Shown here one piece after another: positions 16,460-24,222 of a stretch of DNA of 48,215 nucleotides (positions within the stretch are counted from its first letter, which is position 1; every line of letters begins with the position of its first letter). A program made the position numbers and the translations under genes. The stretch comes from an uncultured Acetatifactor sp. (lineage in GTDB: Bacteria; Bacillota; Clostridia; Lachnospirales; Lachnospiraceae). Under the pieces are notes generated by a model. The model had not been told where the DNA came from. It saw nothing but the letters and a program-made list of their open reading frames with translations, and did no database searches. Location: NCBI GenBank assembly GCA_910577665.1, contig CAJTOJ010000031.1, positions 1-48,215 on the forward strand, given 5' to 3'.

Positions 16460-17599
16460 ATGTATAAAGTGTTGATTGCAGATGATGAGCCAATGATCAG
16501 GGCCGGACTTTACTATCGGAATGACTGGGCGGCCATGGGGTTCGAGGTGGCGGCCATGCTGGAGGACGGCAGCGATGTGCTTTCCTTTCTGGAGCGGGAG
16601 AGGGCAGATGTGCTTCTGACGGACATCTGTATGTACCAGGTATCCGGCCTGGAGACAGCGGCCATGATCAGGGAGAAGTATCCCTGGATGAAGGTGGTGC
16701 TCCTCTCCGGGTACCGGGAATTCGAGTATGCCAGGGAAGCCATGCGCCTGCATGTGTATGAGTATCTGCTGAAACCCATTGACTATGAGAACCTGCGGGC
16801 TGTGTTCGGAAGGATCCGCCAGGAACTGGATGAGGCCGGCCATGAGGAGCAGCTCCTGCGCAGCTTTGGGGAAGAGGAATATGGCAAGGTGCTGGAACTG
16901 ACAAAGGCAGTGGCCGGGTCTGTCCTGGGGGAGGGGGAGGAGACCTGGCTGGCCTATGCCAGGCTGAAGCCCATGATGAACAATGCCCCGGTAAAAGTGA
17001 AAGAAATCCTGGCCAAAAGACTGCTGGAACAGCTACAGGGGCGTCTTCTGGGCAAGGATCCGGGGCTGGCCCAGGACTTCGCAGACAGGCTGCGGTACCT
17101 TACCTTTTCCAGCGGGGAGGGTCAGGAGACACTTGATGGGGCAGGGAAAGGCAACCTGGACCTGCCAGGGCAGGATGGCAGGGATACATATGCCCGGCAG
17201 TCCCTGGTGGATCTGTTGAGCTGGCTCAATGACCAGCTTGTCTCCCGGAACTTGACGGTGACACAGAGGGCTGCGGTGGATGACAGCATTTCCAAGGCAT
17301 GTGATTATATCAGCAACCATCTGGGAGACGATTTCACCTACCGGGATGTGGCGCAGTTCGTCCACCTCAGTCCCAGGCATTTTATCAGAAGGTTCCGCAG
17401 CGAGATGAATGAGACATTCACGGACTATCTGGTGCGGGTACGCCTGGAGGCGGCCTTGAAGCTTCTGGATGCGGGGATGGAGGCAGCGGATGTGCCGGGG
17501 GCAGTAGGATATCACGATGAAAAATATTTCCAGCAGATCTTCAAAAAGCAGATGGGCTGCACCCTGCGGGAGTACCAACACAGGAACCGGGGGGAATAG
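16460..17599 (+). CDS. YesN-type response regulator (receiver plus AraC domain)
   Basis: The N-terminal receiver domain has the acidic pair in VLIADDEPMIRAG, the phospho-acceptor D55 in VLLTDICMYQVSG and K105 in YLLKPIDY. The usual Pro after the acceptor (DxxMP) is replaced by Tyr. A middle linker of about 140 residues is followed by an AraC/XylS double helix-turn-helix: ISNHLGDDFTYRDVAQFVHLSPRHFIRRFRSEM and AADVPGAVGYHDEKYFQQIFKKQMGCTLREYQ. It most likely activates the sugar transport genes at 19961-23845 on signal from the kinase at 17762. I take the second ATG (16460), eight nucleotides after GGCAGGGAG; 16454 is the other choice. Confidence 0.9.
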   Translation: MYKVLIADDEPMIRAGLYYRNDWAAMGFEVAAMLEDGSDVLSFLERERADVLLTDICMYQVSGLETAAMIREKYPWMKVVLLSGYREFEYAREAMRLHVYEYLLKPIDYENLRAVFGRIRQELDEAGHEEQLLRSFGEEEYGKVLELTKAVAGSVLGEGEETWLAYARLKPMMNNAPVKVKEILAKRLLEQLQGRLLGKDPGLAQDFADRLRYLTFSSGEGQETLDGAGKGNLDLPGQDGRDTYARQSLVDLLSWLNDQLVSRNLTVTQRAAVDDSISKACDYISNHLGDDFTYRDVAQFVHLSPRHFIRRFRSEMNETFTDYLVRVRLEAALKLLDAGMEAADVPGAVGYHDEKYFQQIFKKQMGCTLREYQHRNRGE

Positions 17600-17761
17600 T
17601 CCGGGGAGTGGGCCTGCTGTGTACGTTTCTGTGCTGTTTCGCCACAGAAGCATGCGCGTTACGACAATGTCTGACCATGGCTTATGCGGATCCAGGCAAT
17701 ACGGCACAGGGCAGGCTGACAGGATACCAGTGGAAGAAAAGAGATAACAGGGAGAAGCAGC

Positions 17762-19588
17762 ATGAGGCAGAAGAAAACCATGTTCCACAATGCCCGGCAG
17801 ACCATGGGCTATCTGAAGGATCACCGGTTCAGCAGTATACTGCTGAAATATTTCCTGTTGTTATTTCTCTGCCTGGTGCTTCCTGTGGTGGGGCTGAGCA
17901 GCTGGTATGGCAGGGAGACCCGGGAGAATACCAGGCGTGAGATTTTCAAGAGAAATGAGGCATCCCTGCTCCAGGCGTACAGCAGTGTAAATGCGGCAGT
18001 CCTGTCCGTCAGGAACCTGGCATACAGTCTTTCCACAGGCAGCAGTGTGCAGTACCTGGCATCCAGGCCATCGGTGGGCAGTGATACCACAGGGAACCTG
18101 GACAGTGTCATCAACATGCTGGCCATCGTGGGGACGGCCAGTGACTATATTGACTCCATATACCTGTATTTTCCGAATTCCGGGGAGATCATAACAGGGG
18201 CGGGCATGGCCGGGTATGCAGGGTTTAAGGACAAGGAGGTATTTGACGCTTTTTCCAGGGATATGCCAGCCAGGACAGTGATGATGCCCCGGATCAAGAA
18301 CCACCAGTATCCCTATCTGCTGACTGTGCTCTACCCCATACGTCTGAGCAGGAACAGCAGCAATGTGGGAATGACGGCCATCAATATCGATGTGGAGAAG
18401 CTGGGGGATTACATGGGAAGCGGCAAATACCGCAATACGGCGTATGCCCCCAGGCTGCTGATACTGGATAAGGATATGGAAGTGCTGGTCTACAGCGATG
18501 AGTACAGGCTCCTACAGGAGGCAGAGAAACAGGCCACCCTGGAGGAATTGGCATCCCTGCGGGAGGCGGGGGACTGGCAGGAAGGATTCTCCACGGTGTG
18601 TTCCCTCTGGGGACAGAACTTTGTTGTGTCCGGTATCTCCGGGGAGGAGGACGGGTTCAAGTATGTGTACCTGGCAGGCATGGAAGAATTTGATGCCCAG
18701 GCCAGGGCAGAAGATAGCAGGCTTAGGGGCATTACAGTGCTGGTGACATTGCTGTGCCTGCTGCTGGCCTGGCTGCTGGCCGTATGGGTGTACCGTCCTA
18801 TCCAGAAGACTTTCCGGATCCTGCAGGACATGTCCATGATGACAGAATGGGATAAGAAGGAACATGTGGATGAGATGGAAGCCATCCAGCGGAGCATTCT
18901 CCTGGCCAAGCAGGAGAAGGATGACTTGAACCAGCAGATCAGGGAGAGGATCGTCAGCCTGCACAATGCCCAGATCTGCGCCTTACAGACACAGATCAAT
19001 CCTCATTTCCTGTTCAACACCCTGGAGGCGATTGGCAATGCGGCGGCTCTTCTCATGAATGGGGACAACCAGGTCACAGAGACGATCTATACCCTGGGGA
19101 AGATGATGCGGATCAGCCTGTCCAATGAAAATTACCTGGTGCCCCTGTCTGAGGAACTGGAGCATGTGAGACAATATGTGAAGCTGGTGGAATTCCGGTT
19201 CCACGGCCGTGTCACCCTGCACCAGGAGATTCCGGAGGAGATGGGCAGTGAGCGGATCGTGAAACTGACCCTGCAGCCCTTGATTGAGAATGCCATCCAG
19301 CACGGTCTCTCCCGGATGCGCAGCGGCGGGGAGATCTGGCTGAAAGGGGAAAAAAGGGGAGAGGACAATTATCTGTATGTATCTGACAATGGCCAGGGGG
19401 TGACGCAGGAAGAACTGGAAGCATTGTCCGGGCGGCTGGGAACCTCTGCCATCACTGGAAGCCGCCATATCGGGATGCGGAATGTGGACCAGAGACTGAA
19501 ACTGGTCTTCGGGGAGGAATACGGCCTGTGCCTGGAGCACGCCAGGGAAGGGGGGCTTCGGATCATCGTCCATTTCAAGACCATATGA
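17762..19588 (+). CDS. YesM-type sensor histidine kinase
   Basis: This 608-residue membrane kinase has a first membrane helix near residues 27-46 (ILLKYFLLLFLCLVLPVVGL), an extracellular sensor of about 270 residues, a second helix near 323-341 and a HAMP-like linker. QTQINPHFLFNTLE contains the phosphorylated His (H415), typical of the His_kinase family (PF06580). LQPLIENAIQHG and VSDNGQG are the N and G1 boxes of the ATPase domain. Such kinases sense extracellular oligosaccharides or the loaded binding protein and phosphorylate the YesN partner just upstream. The terminator at 19676 closes this unit. Confidence 0.93.
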   Translation: MRQKKTMFHNARQTMGYLKDHRFSSILLKYFLLLFLCLVLPVVGLSSWYGRETRENTRREIFKRNEASLLQAYSSVNAAVLSVRNLAYSLSTGSSVQYLASRPSVGSDTTGNLDSVINMLAIVGTASDYIDSIYLYFPNSGEIITGAGMAGYAGFKDKEVFDAFSRDMPARTVMMPRIKNHQYPYLLTVLYPIRLSRNSSNVGMTAINIDVEKLGDYMGSGKYRNTAYAPRLLILDKDMEVLVYSDEYRLLQEAEKQATLEELASLREAGDWQEGFSTVCSLWGQNFVVSGISGEEDGFKYVYLAGMEEFDAQARAEDSRLRGITVLVTLLCLLLAWLLAVWVYRPIQKTFRILQDMSMMTEWDKKEHVDEMEAIQRSILLAKQEKDDLNQQIRERIVSLHNAQICALQTQINPHFLFNTLEAIGNAAALLMNGDNQVTETIYTLGKMMRISLSNENYLVPLSEELEHVRQYVKLVEFRFHGRVTLHQEIPEEMGSERIVKLTLQPLIENAIQHGLSRMRSGGEIWLKGEKRGEDNYLYVSDNGQGVTQEELEALSGRLGTSAITGSRHIGMRNVDQRLKLVFGEEYGLCLEHAREGGLRIIVHFKTI

Positions 19589-19675
19589 AAGAGCCGGAAC
19601 CCAGGTAATGGCGGTGGATACAGCGTGCCAGGTGCATCTGCTGCTGGGAACGGAGTGAACAGTAACATAACAGGG

Positions 19676-19709
19676 AGAGGACATTCGGATATTTCGGATG
19701 TCCTCTTTT
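19676..19709 (+). terminator. Intrinsic terminator after the two-component operon
   Basis: AGAGGACATTCG pairs with CGGATGTCCTCT (11 of 12 positions) around a short loop and is followed by TTTTT. It separates the oxidoreductase/regulator/kinase unit from the ABC transporter unit. Confidence 0.85.
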
Positions 19710-19734
19710 TCTACCCTTATGTCCTCATGCCCGG

Positions 19735-19763
19735 TTGAGGGGAAAGACAAAAAAGTGCATAAT
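19735..19763 (+). promoter_or_regulatory. Candidate promoter of the sugar ABC transporter operon
   Basis: TTGAGG (19735-19740) and CATAAT (19758-19763) are separated by 17 nt, just after the terminator and about 200 nt before the first permease gene. The long leader leaves room for activator binding by the YesN-type regulator. Confidence 0.45.
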
Positions 19764-19960
19764 GATGAAAGACAGGACAAAGCAGATACATAAAGGGTGT
19801 CGGAAAGAGATGCCAGGAAGAGATATGAAGATATAGATACATGGGGATGCCAAGGGGCACAAAAGAGGATAACAGGACTTACAGGAAACAGGAAGACAGC
19901 CGAATAATGATGGCCAGGGAATATGGGAAGACCCAAGGAAGCGCACAAGGGGGTATCGGG

Positions 19961-20929
19961 ATGGACAGGAAAAGGAAGGCAGAAGCAGGGAAGAAGCAAA
20001 GAGTACCCAGGGTGAGGAAGAAAAGCATCTGGAAGGACAGAAGCAGTTTTGAACTGTTGCTGCTGTGCATTCCGGCCCTGGCAGCATACATCCTGTTCAG
20101 TTACATCCCCATGGCGGCAGCCATCACCATTCCCTTTAAGGACTACAAGTTCAGCAAGGGGATCCTGGGAAGTGGCTGGGTGGGCCTGGAGAACTTCAAA
20201 TGGATGCTCACATCCACTTCCATGGGAAGGGTGTTGCGCAATACGGTGGCATATGGTGCCTGGTTCATGATCATCGGCCCTGTGACCAACATGGTGATCG
20301 CCCTTCTGCTCTTTGAAGTCAGAAGCAGGAAGGCACTGAAGACTTACCAGACCATCATTACATTCCCCAACTTCATGTCCATGGTTATTGTGGGATATGT
20401 GGCCTATGCAGTCCTAAGCCCCAGGGGTGGCCTGCTGAACCAGGTGATCGCCCTGTTCGGGGGTAGTGGCGTGGATGTGTATATGGAACCGGGATACTGG
20501 CCGTTTATCCTTACCATCGTGAATATCTGGAAGGGGATAGGGATTGGTTCCATGATGTATTTCGCCTCCCTTATGGGCATTGACACAGCCCTTTATGAGG
20601 CGGCAGAGATTGACGGGGCAGGCAGGTTCCAGAAGATGAGATACATATCCCTCCCCCATCTGGTTCCGCTGGTATGCATTTTCACCATACTGGGGGCGGG
20701 GAGCCTGATCAACGGCAATTTTGACTTGTTTTATATTATCCCCCGGAACTCTACGATCCTGTATGAGTCCACGGACATCTTGAATACCTACGTGTACCGG
20801 GCACTGAAAAACGGCACATATTCCATGGGCGCCACGGTAGGCCTGGTGCAGTCGGTGGTGGGAATGGTGCTGGTGGTGGTGACGAATCTGGTCGTGAAGA
20901 AGATTTCGCCGGAGAATTCCATGTTCTAA
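19961..20929 (+). CDS. Carbohydrate ABC transporter permease (LplB/YteP-like)
   Basis: This 322-residue membrane protein has about six helices and the CUT1 permease EAA loop YEAAEIDGAGRFQKMRYISLPHL. A basic cytoplasmic N-terminus (MDRKRKAEAGKKQRV) precedes the first helix. It forms half of the membrane pore for an oligosaccharide importer, with the permease at 21122. The ATG at 19961 lies seven nucleotides after AAGGGGG; the frame is open further upstream but without similarity. No ATPase gene is present in the locus; a shared MsmK-like ATPase elsewhere is usual for this group. Repeat B starts on the last base of its stop codon. Confidence 0.92.
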   Translation: MDRKRKAEAGKKQRVPRVRKKSIWKDRSSFELLLLCIPALAAYILFSYIPMAAAITIPFKDYKFSKGILGSGWVGLENFKWMLTSTSMGRVLRNTVAYGAWFMIIGPVTNMVIALLLFEVRSRKALKTYQTIITFPNFMSMVIVGYVAYAVLSPRGGLLNQVIALFGGSGVDVYMEPGYWPFILTIVNIWKGIGIGSMMYFASLMGIDTALYEAAEIDGAGRFQKMRYISLPHLVPLVCIFTILGAGSLINGNFDLFYIIPRNSTILYESTDILNTYVYRALKNGTYSMGATVGLVQSVVGMVLVVVTNLVVKKISPENSMF

Positions 20930-21090
20930 GTGTGAAAGGCGAAAAGAAAATCTAAGCTTGCAAAGTACACAAGCTAAGATTTTCTAAGTTTCGCCTAAGG
21001 AATGGCTTTGCCATTCCTTTGAGAATCTGCCTTACGGCAATTCTTCCCAGAGTTTCATGGATTGTTTGTGCCGCTAAAGCGGCATGGTAT
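20929..21090 (+). repeat. Structured intergenic repeat B (type 2 module)
   Basis: The element begins with the final A of the permease stop codon. It contains AGGCGAAA/TTTCGCCT and AGAAAATCT/AGATTTTCT stems, the hairpin GGAATGGCTTTGCCATTCC, a GAAT-CTGCC/CGGCA-ATTC hairpin, and ends with TGCCGCT-AA-AGCGGCA (21069-21084). It lies between the two permease genes of one operon, so it is transcribed and must be passed by RNA polymerase. Confidence 0.8.
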
Positions 21091-21121
21091 TTCGGATTCT
21101 TCAAAAGGAAAAGGTGGTAAT

Positions 21122-22018
21122 ATGAAGCTGAAAAAGAGAAAACCGTTTGACTTGATCTTGAATCTGTTTTTTATTGCAATGTGCGCCTGCTTTGTGATTC
21201 CGCTGCTGCTGGTGGTATCTGCCTCCTTCACCAGTGAAGGGTGGCTGACTTCGGGGAAGGGGTTCAGCCTGGTTCCTAAGGAGTTTACCATGGATGCCTA
21301 CAGGACGGCTTTCCAGAACAGCGCCCGCATGTTACGGGCCTATCTGGTGACTTTTGCCCAGGCGGGCCTGGGAACCTTGATTGCCTGTGTGGTGGCCGGT
21401 ATGGCGGCATATCCCCTTTCCAGGAGCAATTTCCGGTTCCGGAAGCCGGTGACCATCATCATCTTCTTTACCATGCTGTTCTCGGCAGGTATGATACCTA
21501 CCTATATCATATATGCCAGATATTATAATATCAGCAATACGTTCTGGGTCTACATCCTGCCGGGCATGGCAGGAGGCGCCTGGAATACCATGGTATTCCG
21601 TACCTTTTTCAAGGGATTGCCGGAATCACTGTTTGAATCGGCCCATCTGGACGGTGCCAGGGAGCTGACTATCTTTTTCCGGATTGTGGTGCCCCTGTCC
21701 ACGCCAGTGTTTGCCTCCCTGGGGTTCATGACCCTGGTGGGAAAATGGAACGACTATACCACATCCATGATTTATATCCGGGATGAGAACCTGTACACCC
21801 TGCAGTACCTGCTGCAGCGGCTGATGGAGGAGGCGGCTTTCCTAAAGAATCTCTCCCAGTCAGCCATGGGGAATATCACCATGAGCGCGGCAGAAATGCC
21901 AAACGAATCCTTGAAGTTCGCATTATGCGTGGTGGCGGCAGGCCCCATGCTGGCAGTGTTTCCCTTCTTCCAGAAATACTTTTCCCAGGGACTTACCATT
22001 GGGGCCGTAAAGGGATAA
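21122..22018 (+). CDS. Carbohydrate ABC transporter permease (LplC/YtcP-like)
   Basis: This 298-residue protein has six membrane helices and the EAA loop FESAHLDGARELTIFFRIVVPLSTP. The C-terminus, LPFF/VFPFFQKYFSQGLTIGAVKG, is the usual ending of CUT1 permeases of the LplC type. It pairs with the permease at 19961 to import oligosaccharide. The ATG at 21122 follows AAAGGTGG. The segment upstream of it in frame comes from repeat B and is not coding. Confidence 0.93.
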   Translation: MKLKKRKPFDLILNLFFIAMCACFVIPLLLVVSASFTSEGWLTSGKGFSLVPKEFTMDAYRTAFQNSARMLRAYLVTFAQAGLGTLIACVVAGMAAYPLSRSNFRFRKPVTIIIFFTMLFSAGMIPTYIIYARYYNISNTFWVYILPGMAGGAWNTMVFRTFFKGLPESLFESAHLDGARELTIFFRIVVPLSTPVFASLGFMTLVGKWNDYTTSMIYIRDENLYTLQYLLQRLMEEAAFLKNLSQSAMGNITMSAAEMPNESLKFALCVVAAGPMLAVFPFFQKYFSQGLTIGAVKG

Positions 22019-22156
22019 TGGTAAGAATGATAGAAGGATACGACATATAGCAGGAAAGGACTCCCACGGGAAGAAGGACTTCTGTAGGAGAAGAAACCAT
22101 ATGGGGAATTATGTAACAAAGCATATATTTTATCAAAGAAACAAGGAGGATGTATC

Positions 22157-23845
22157 ATGAGAAGAAAGTTAAGTCTGACATTGGCGGCCATTCTGGCGGC
22201 AGCGGCCTGCCTGGGCGGCTGTGGCAAACAGGATGGGGGAGATGGCGGGAGTTCTACCCCGGTATCCCAGGGGACATCCGGACAGGAGTCTTCCGGCCAG
22301 GACAGTGGGGAAGAGGGCAAGGAGGAGGTAAAGGCAGAGGAACTGGAGCCTGTCACCATCCAGATGTGGATCGGCGGACCTGGCAAGCAGAAGGATTCCG
22401 ACAGGGTGTGGGAGCTTTTCAACGAGAAACTCCAGGAATATGTGCCCAACACCACAGTGGAGATCACCTGTCTGGCCAATGCGGAATACAAGGAAAAGTT
22501 TCCCCAGATGCTGGCTGCCAGGGAGGGTGTTGACCTGGCCTGGGTGGCAAGCTGGATGACCGGTCCCATGGCTGATAATATCAAGGACGGCAACCTGATG
22601 GAACTGGATGACCTTCTGGAGCAGTACGGACAGGGGATCCAGGAGGAACTGGGGGATGAGATCCTGGATATGCACCGGTACGCAGAGGACGACAAGCTGT
22701 ATTACCTGATCAGCTGGCAGGGGCTTTACAGCAATGTGCGGGCCATCAAGGTGCCCGCAGAGTTTGCCACCCTGGCAGGGGAGACCTGGCTGGAGGACAC
22801 CCAGAAGGTGGTCACCAAGTGGTGGAATGATTATTCTTCCCCGGAGGATTTCCAGGCAGTGTTCGACCAGCTTGACATCTACTTCAAGGCATTGCAGGAC
22901 AATGACAAGCTGTACGCAGGCATGAATGTAGGTATTTTCTATGACTGGTGTTATGCCCACCACCTCTCTTCCGAGAACAGCCTGCAGATCCGCAACAACA
23001 ATGTAGGCGTGGTACATAAGGATAACACCTTTACCGTGATCGATGCCATTGATACGGACTACTACCGCACCTTTGCAAAGAATATGGCTGAGTTCTACAA
23101 AAAGGGCTATATCCGTTCCGATATCGCCTCCCTGGAGAAGGGGACATTGACCTTTGTGACAAATGGAGAATTTACACCTAATACCACTGTCATCGATGTA
23201 CACAATGCTTTGACACCGGATACCAACAAGATTTACAGCGCCCAGAGCGGTGTGGATATCTCTCTCATACAGATTGAGGAGAACGGTTATTTGAGCAAGG
23301 GTGATGCCAGTGCCATGGCCATTCCCTACTGTGCAGATGAGCCGGAACGGGCCATGATGGTGCTGAATGCCCTATACACACAGCCGGAACTGTACCAGCT
23401 TCTGATCTACGGGGTGGAGGGAGAGCATTACACTGACAACGGGGATGGCACCATCACCACACCTTATGGCACCCAGGGGAATTCCGAGGCTGATTACGGT
23501 CTGTGGAAATGGACAGTGGGTACCTGTAAGAATTCCCTGGTGACGCAGGCAGACACTCCTGGCTATTATGACCAGCTTCTGGAACAGGAGAAGACAGCCA
23601 TTGTCAGTCCGTTCAACAATTTTGCTTTTGACACCAGTTCCGTGCAGGATATCTGTGCTGCCATCCAGGCCATTGATGCAGAATACGGTGAGATGATCCG
23701 CAAAGGCTATACGGGGGACAAGTGGGAAGAGACCCTGGACAAGTGGATTGCAGAGCGCAAGGCAGCCGGTGTGGATAAACTGGTGGAGGAACTTCAGAGC
23801 CAGGTGGATGCCTATGTGAGCGCTAATAATATCACATCCTGGTAA
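22157..23845 (+). CDS. Extracellular solute-binding lipoprotein of the sugar ABC transporter
   Basis: The 562-residue protein opens with a lipoprotein signal, RRKLSLTLAAILAAAACLGGC, with lipidated C22, followed by a Gly/Ser/Glu-rich tether to about residue 65. The body matches large CUT1 binding proteins of the LplA/YtcQ group (about 500 residues), which take oligosaccharides rather than monosaccharides. AAGGAGG lies 8 nt before the ATG. It is anchored outside the membrane and hands substrate to the two permeases. Repeat C starts one base after its stop codon. Confidence 0.92.
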   Translation: MRRKLSLTLAAILAAAACLGGCGKQDGGDGGSSTPVSQGTSGQESSGQDSGEEGKEEVKAEELEPVTIQMWIGGPGKQKDSDRVWELFNEKLQEYVPNTTVEITCLANAEYKEKFPQMLAAREGVDLAWVASWMTGPMADNIKDGNLMELDDLLEQYGQGIQEELGDEILDMHRYAEDDKLYYLISWQGLYSNVRAIKVPAEFATLAGETWLEDTQKVVTKWWNDYSSPEDFQAVFDQLDIYFKALQDNDKLYAGMNVGIFYDWCYAHHLSSENSLQIRNNNVGVVHKDNTFTVIDAIDTDYYRTFAKNMAEFYKKGYIRSDIASLEKGTLTFVTNGEFTPNTTVIDVHNALTPDTNKIYSAQSGVDISLIQIEENGYLSKGDASAMAIPYCADEPERAMMVLNALYTQPELYQLLIYGVEGEHYTDNGDGTITTPYGTQGNSEADYGLWKWTVGTCKNSLVTQADTPGYYDQLLEQEKTAIVSPFNNFAFDTSSVQDICAAIQAIDAEYGEMIRKGYTGDKWEETLDKWIAERKAAGVDKLVEELQSQVDAYVSANNITSW

Positions 23846-23846
23846 A

Positions 23847-23987
23847 AGTGTGAAGGGAATGAAGATTTTCTAAGGCCAGAAAGTACCTGGCCCAAGAAAA
23901 TCTGAGTCATTCCCCGAAGAATCGCTAAAGCGATTCTTCCCAGGCTTTCACCGATTGTTTGTGTCGGCTGCGCTGGCATGTCGGGAA
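23847..23987 (+). repeat. Structured intergenic repeat C (type 1 module)
   Basis: The element pairs GGGAATGA with TCATTCCC, AGATTTTCT with AGAAAATCT and GGCCAG with CTGGCC, then has GAATCGCTAAAGCGATTC and ends in TGTCGGC-TGC-GCTGGCA (23962-23978, two G-U pairs). It is almost the same as the first module of repeat A. It sits between the binding protein and the beta-helix enzyme. Confidence 0.8.
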
Positions 23988-23997
23988 GATAAAAATT

Positions 23998-24115
23998 GTT
24001 CCACCTGTGTGGCTGGACGTTCTAAGGAGCATCCAACCTGACTCCCACATTCGCAAAACCTGCGCTTACGCGTTTTGCTCATCTGGGATTGGATTGCAAC
24101 TGCACAGGTGGAAAT
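23998..24115 (+). repeat. Inverted-repeat element, family 2 copy 2
   Basis: Terminal arms TTCCACCTGTG and CACAGGTGGAA enclose two further stems: GGCTGGA with TCCAACC and GCAAAAC with GTTTTGC. The shorter relative at 10402 has the same layout of arms and the same ATTGCAAC block before the right arm. The remaining 107 bp before the next start hold a CCCTTT-GA-AAAGGG hairpin (24194-24207) and no convincing gene. Confidence 0.65.
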
Positions 24116-24222
24116 AAGGAGAAAGAAGGGGGAGGGCGTATGGCACTCCCCTTTCCCAATCCGGGGAAAAGCAATGACGAATCTGGCAATGGCCCTTTGA
24201 AAAGGGTGCAGGGGGTATCAGA

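Noticed and set aside
17600..17761. Gene between the response regulator and the kinase
   Set aside because: Open frames there continue into the kinase gene in the wrong frame and have no start signals; regarded as leader DNA.
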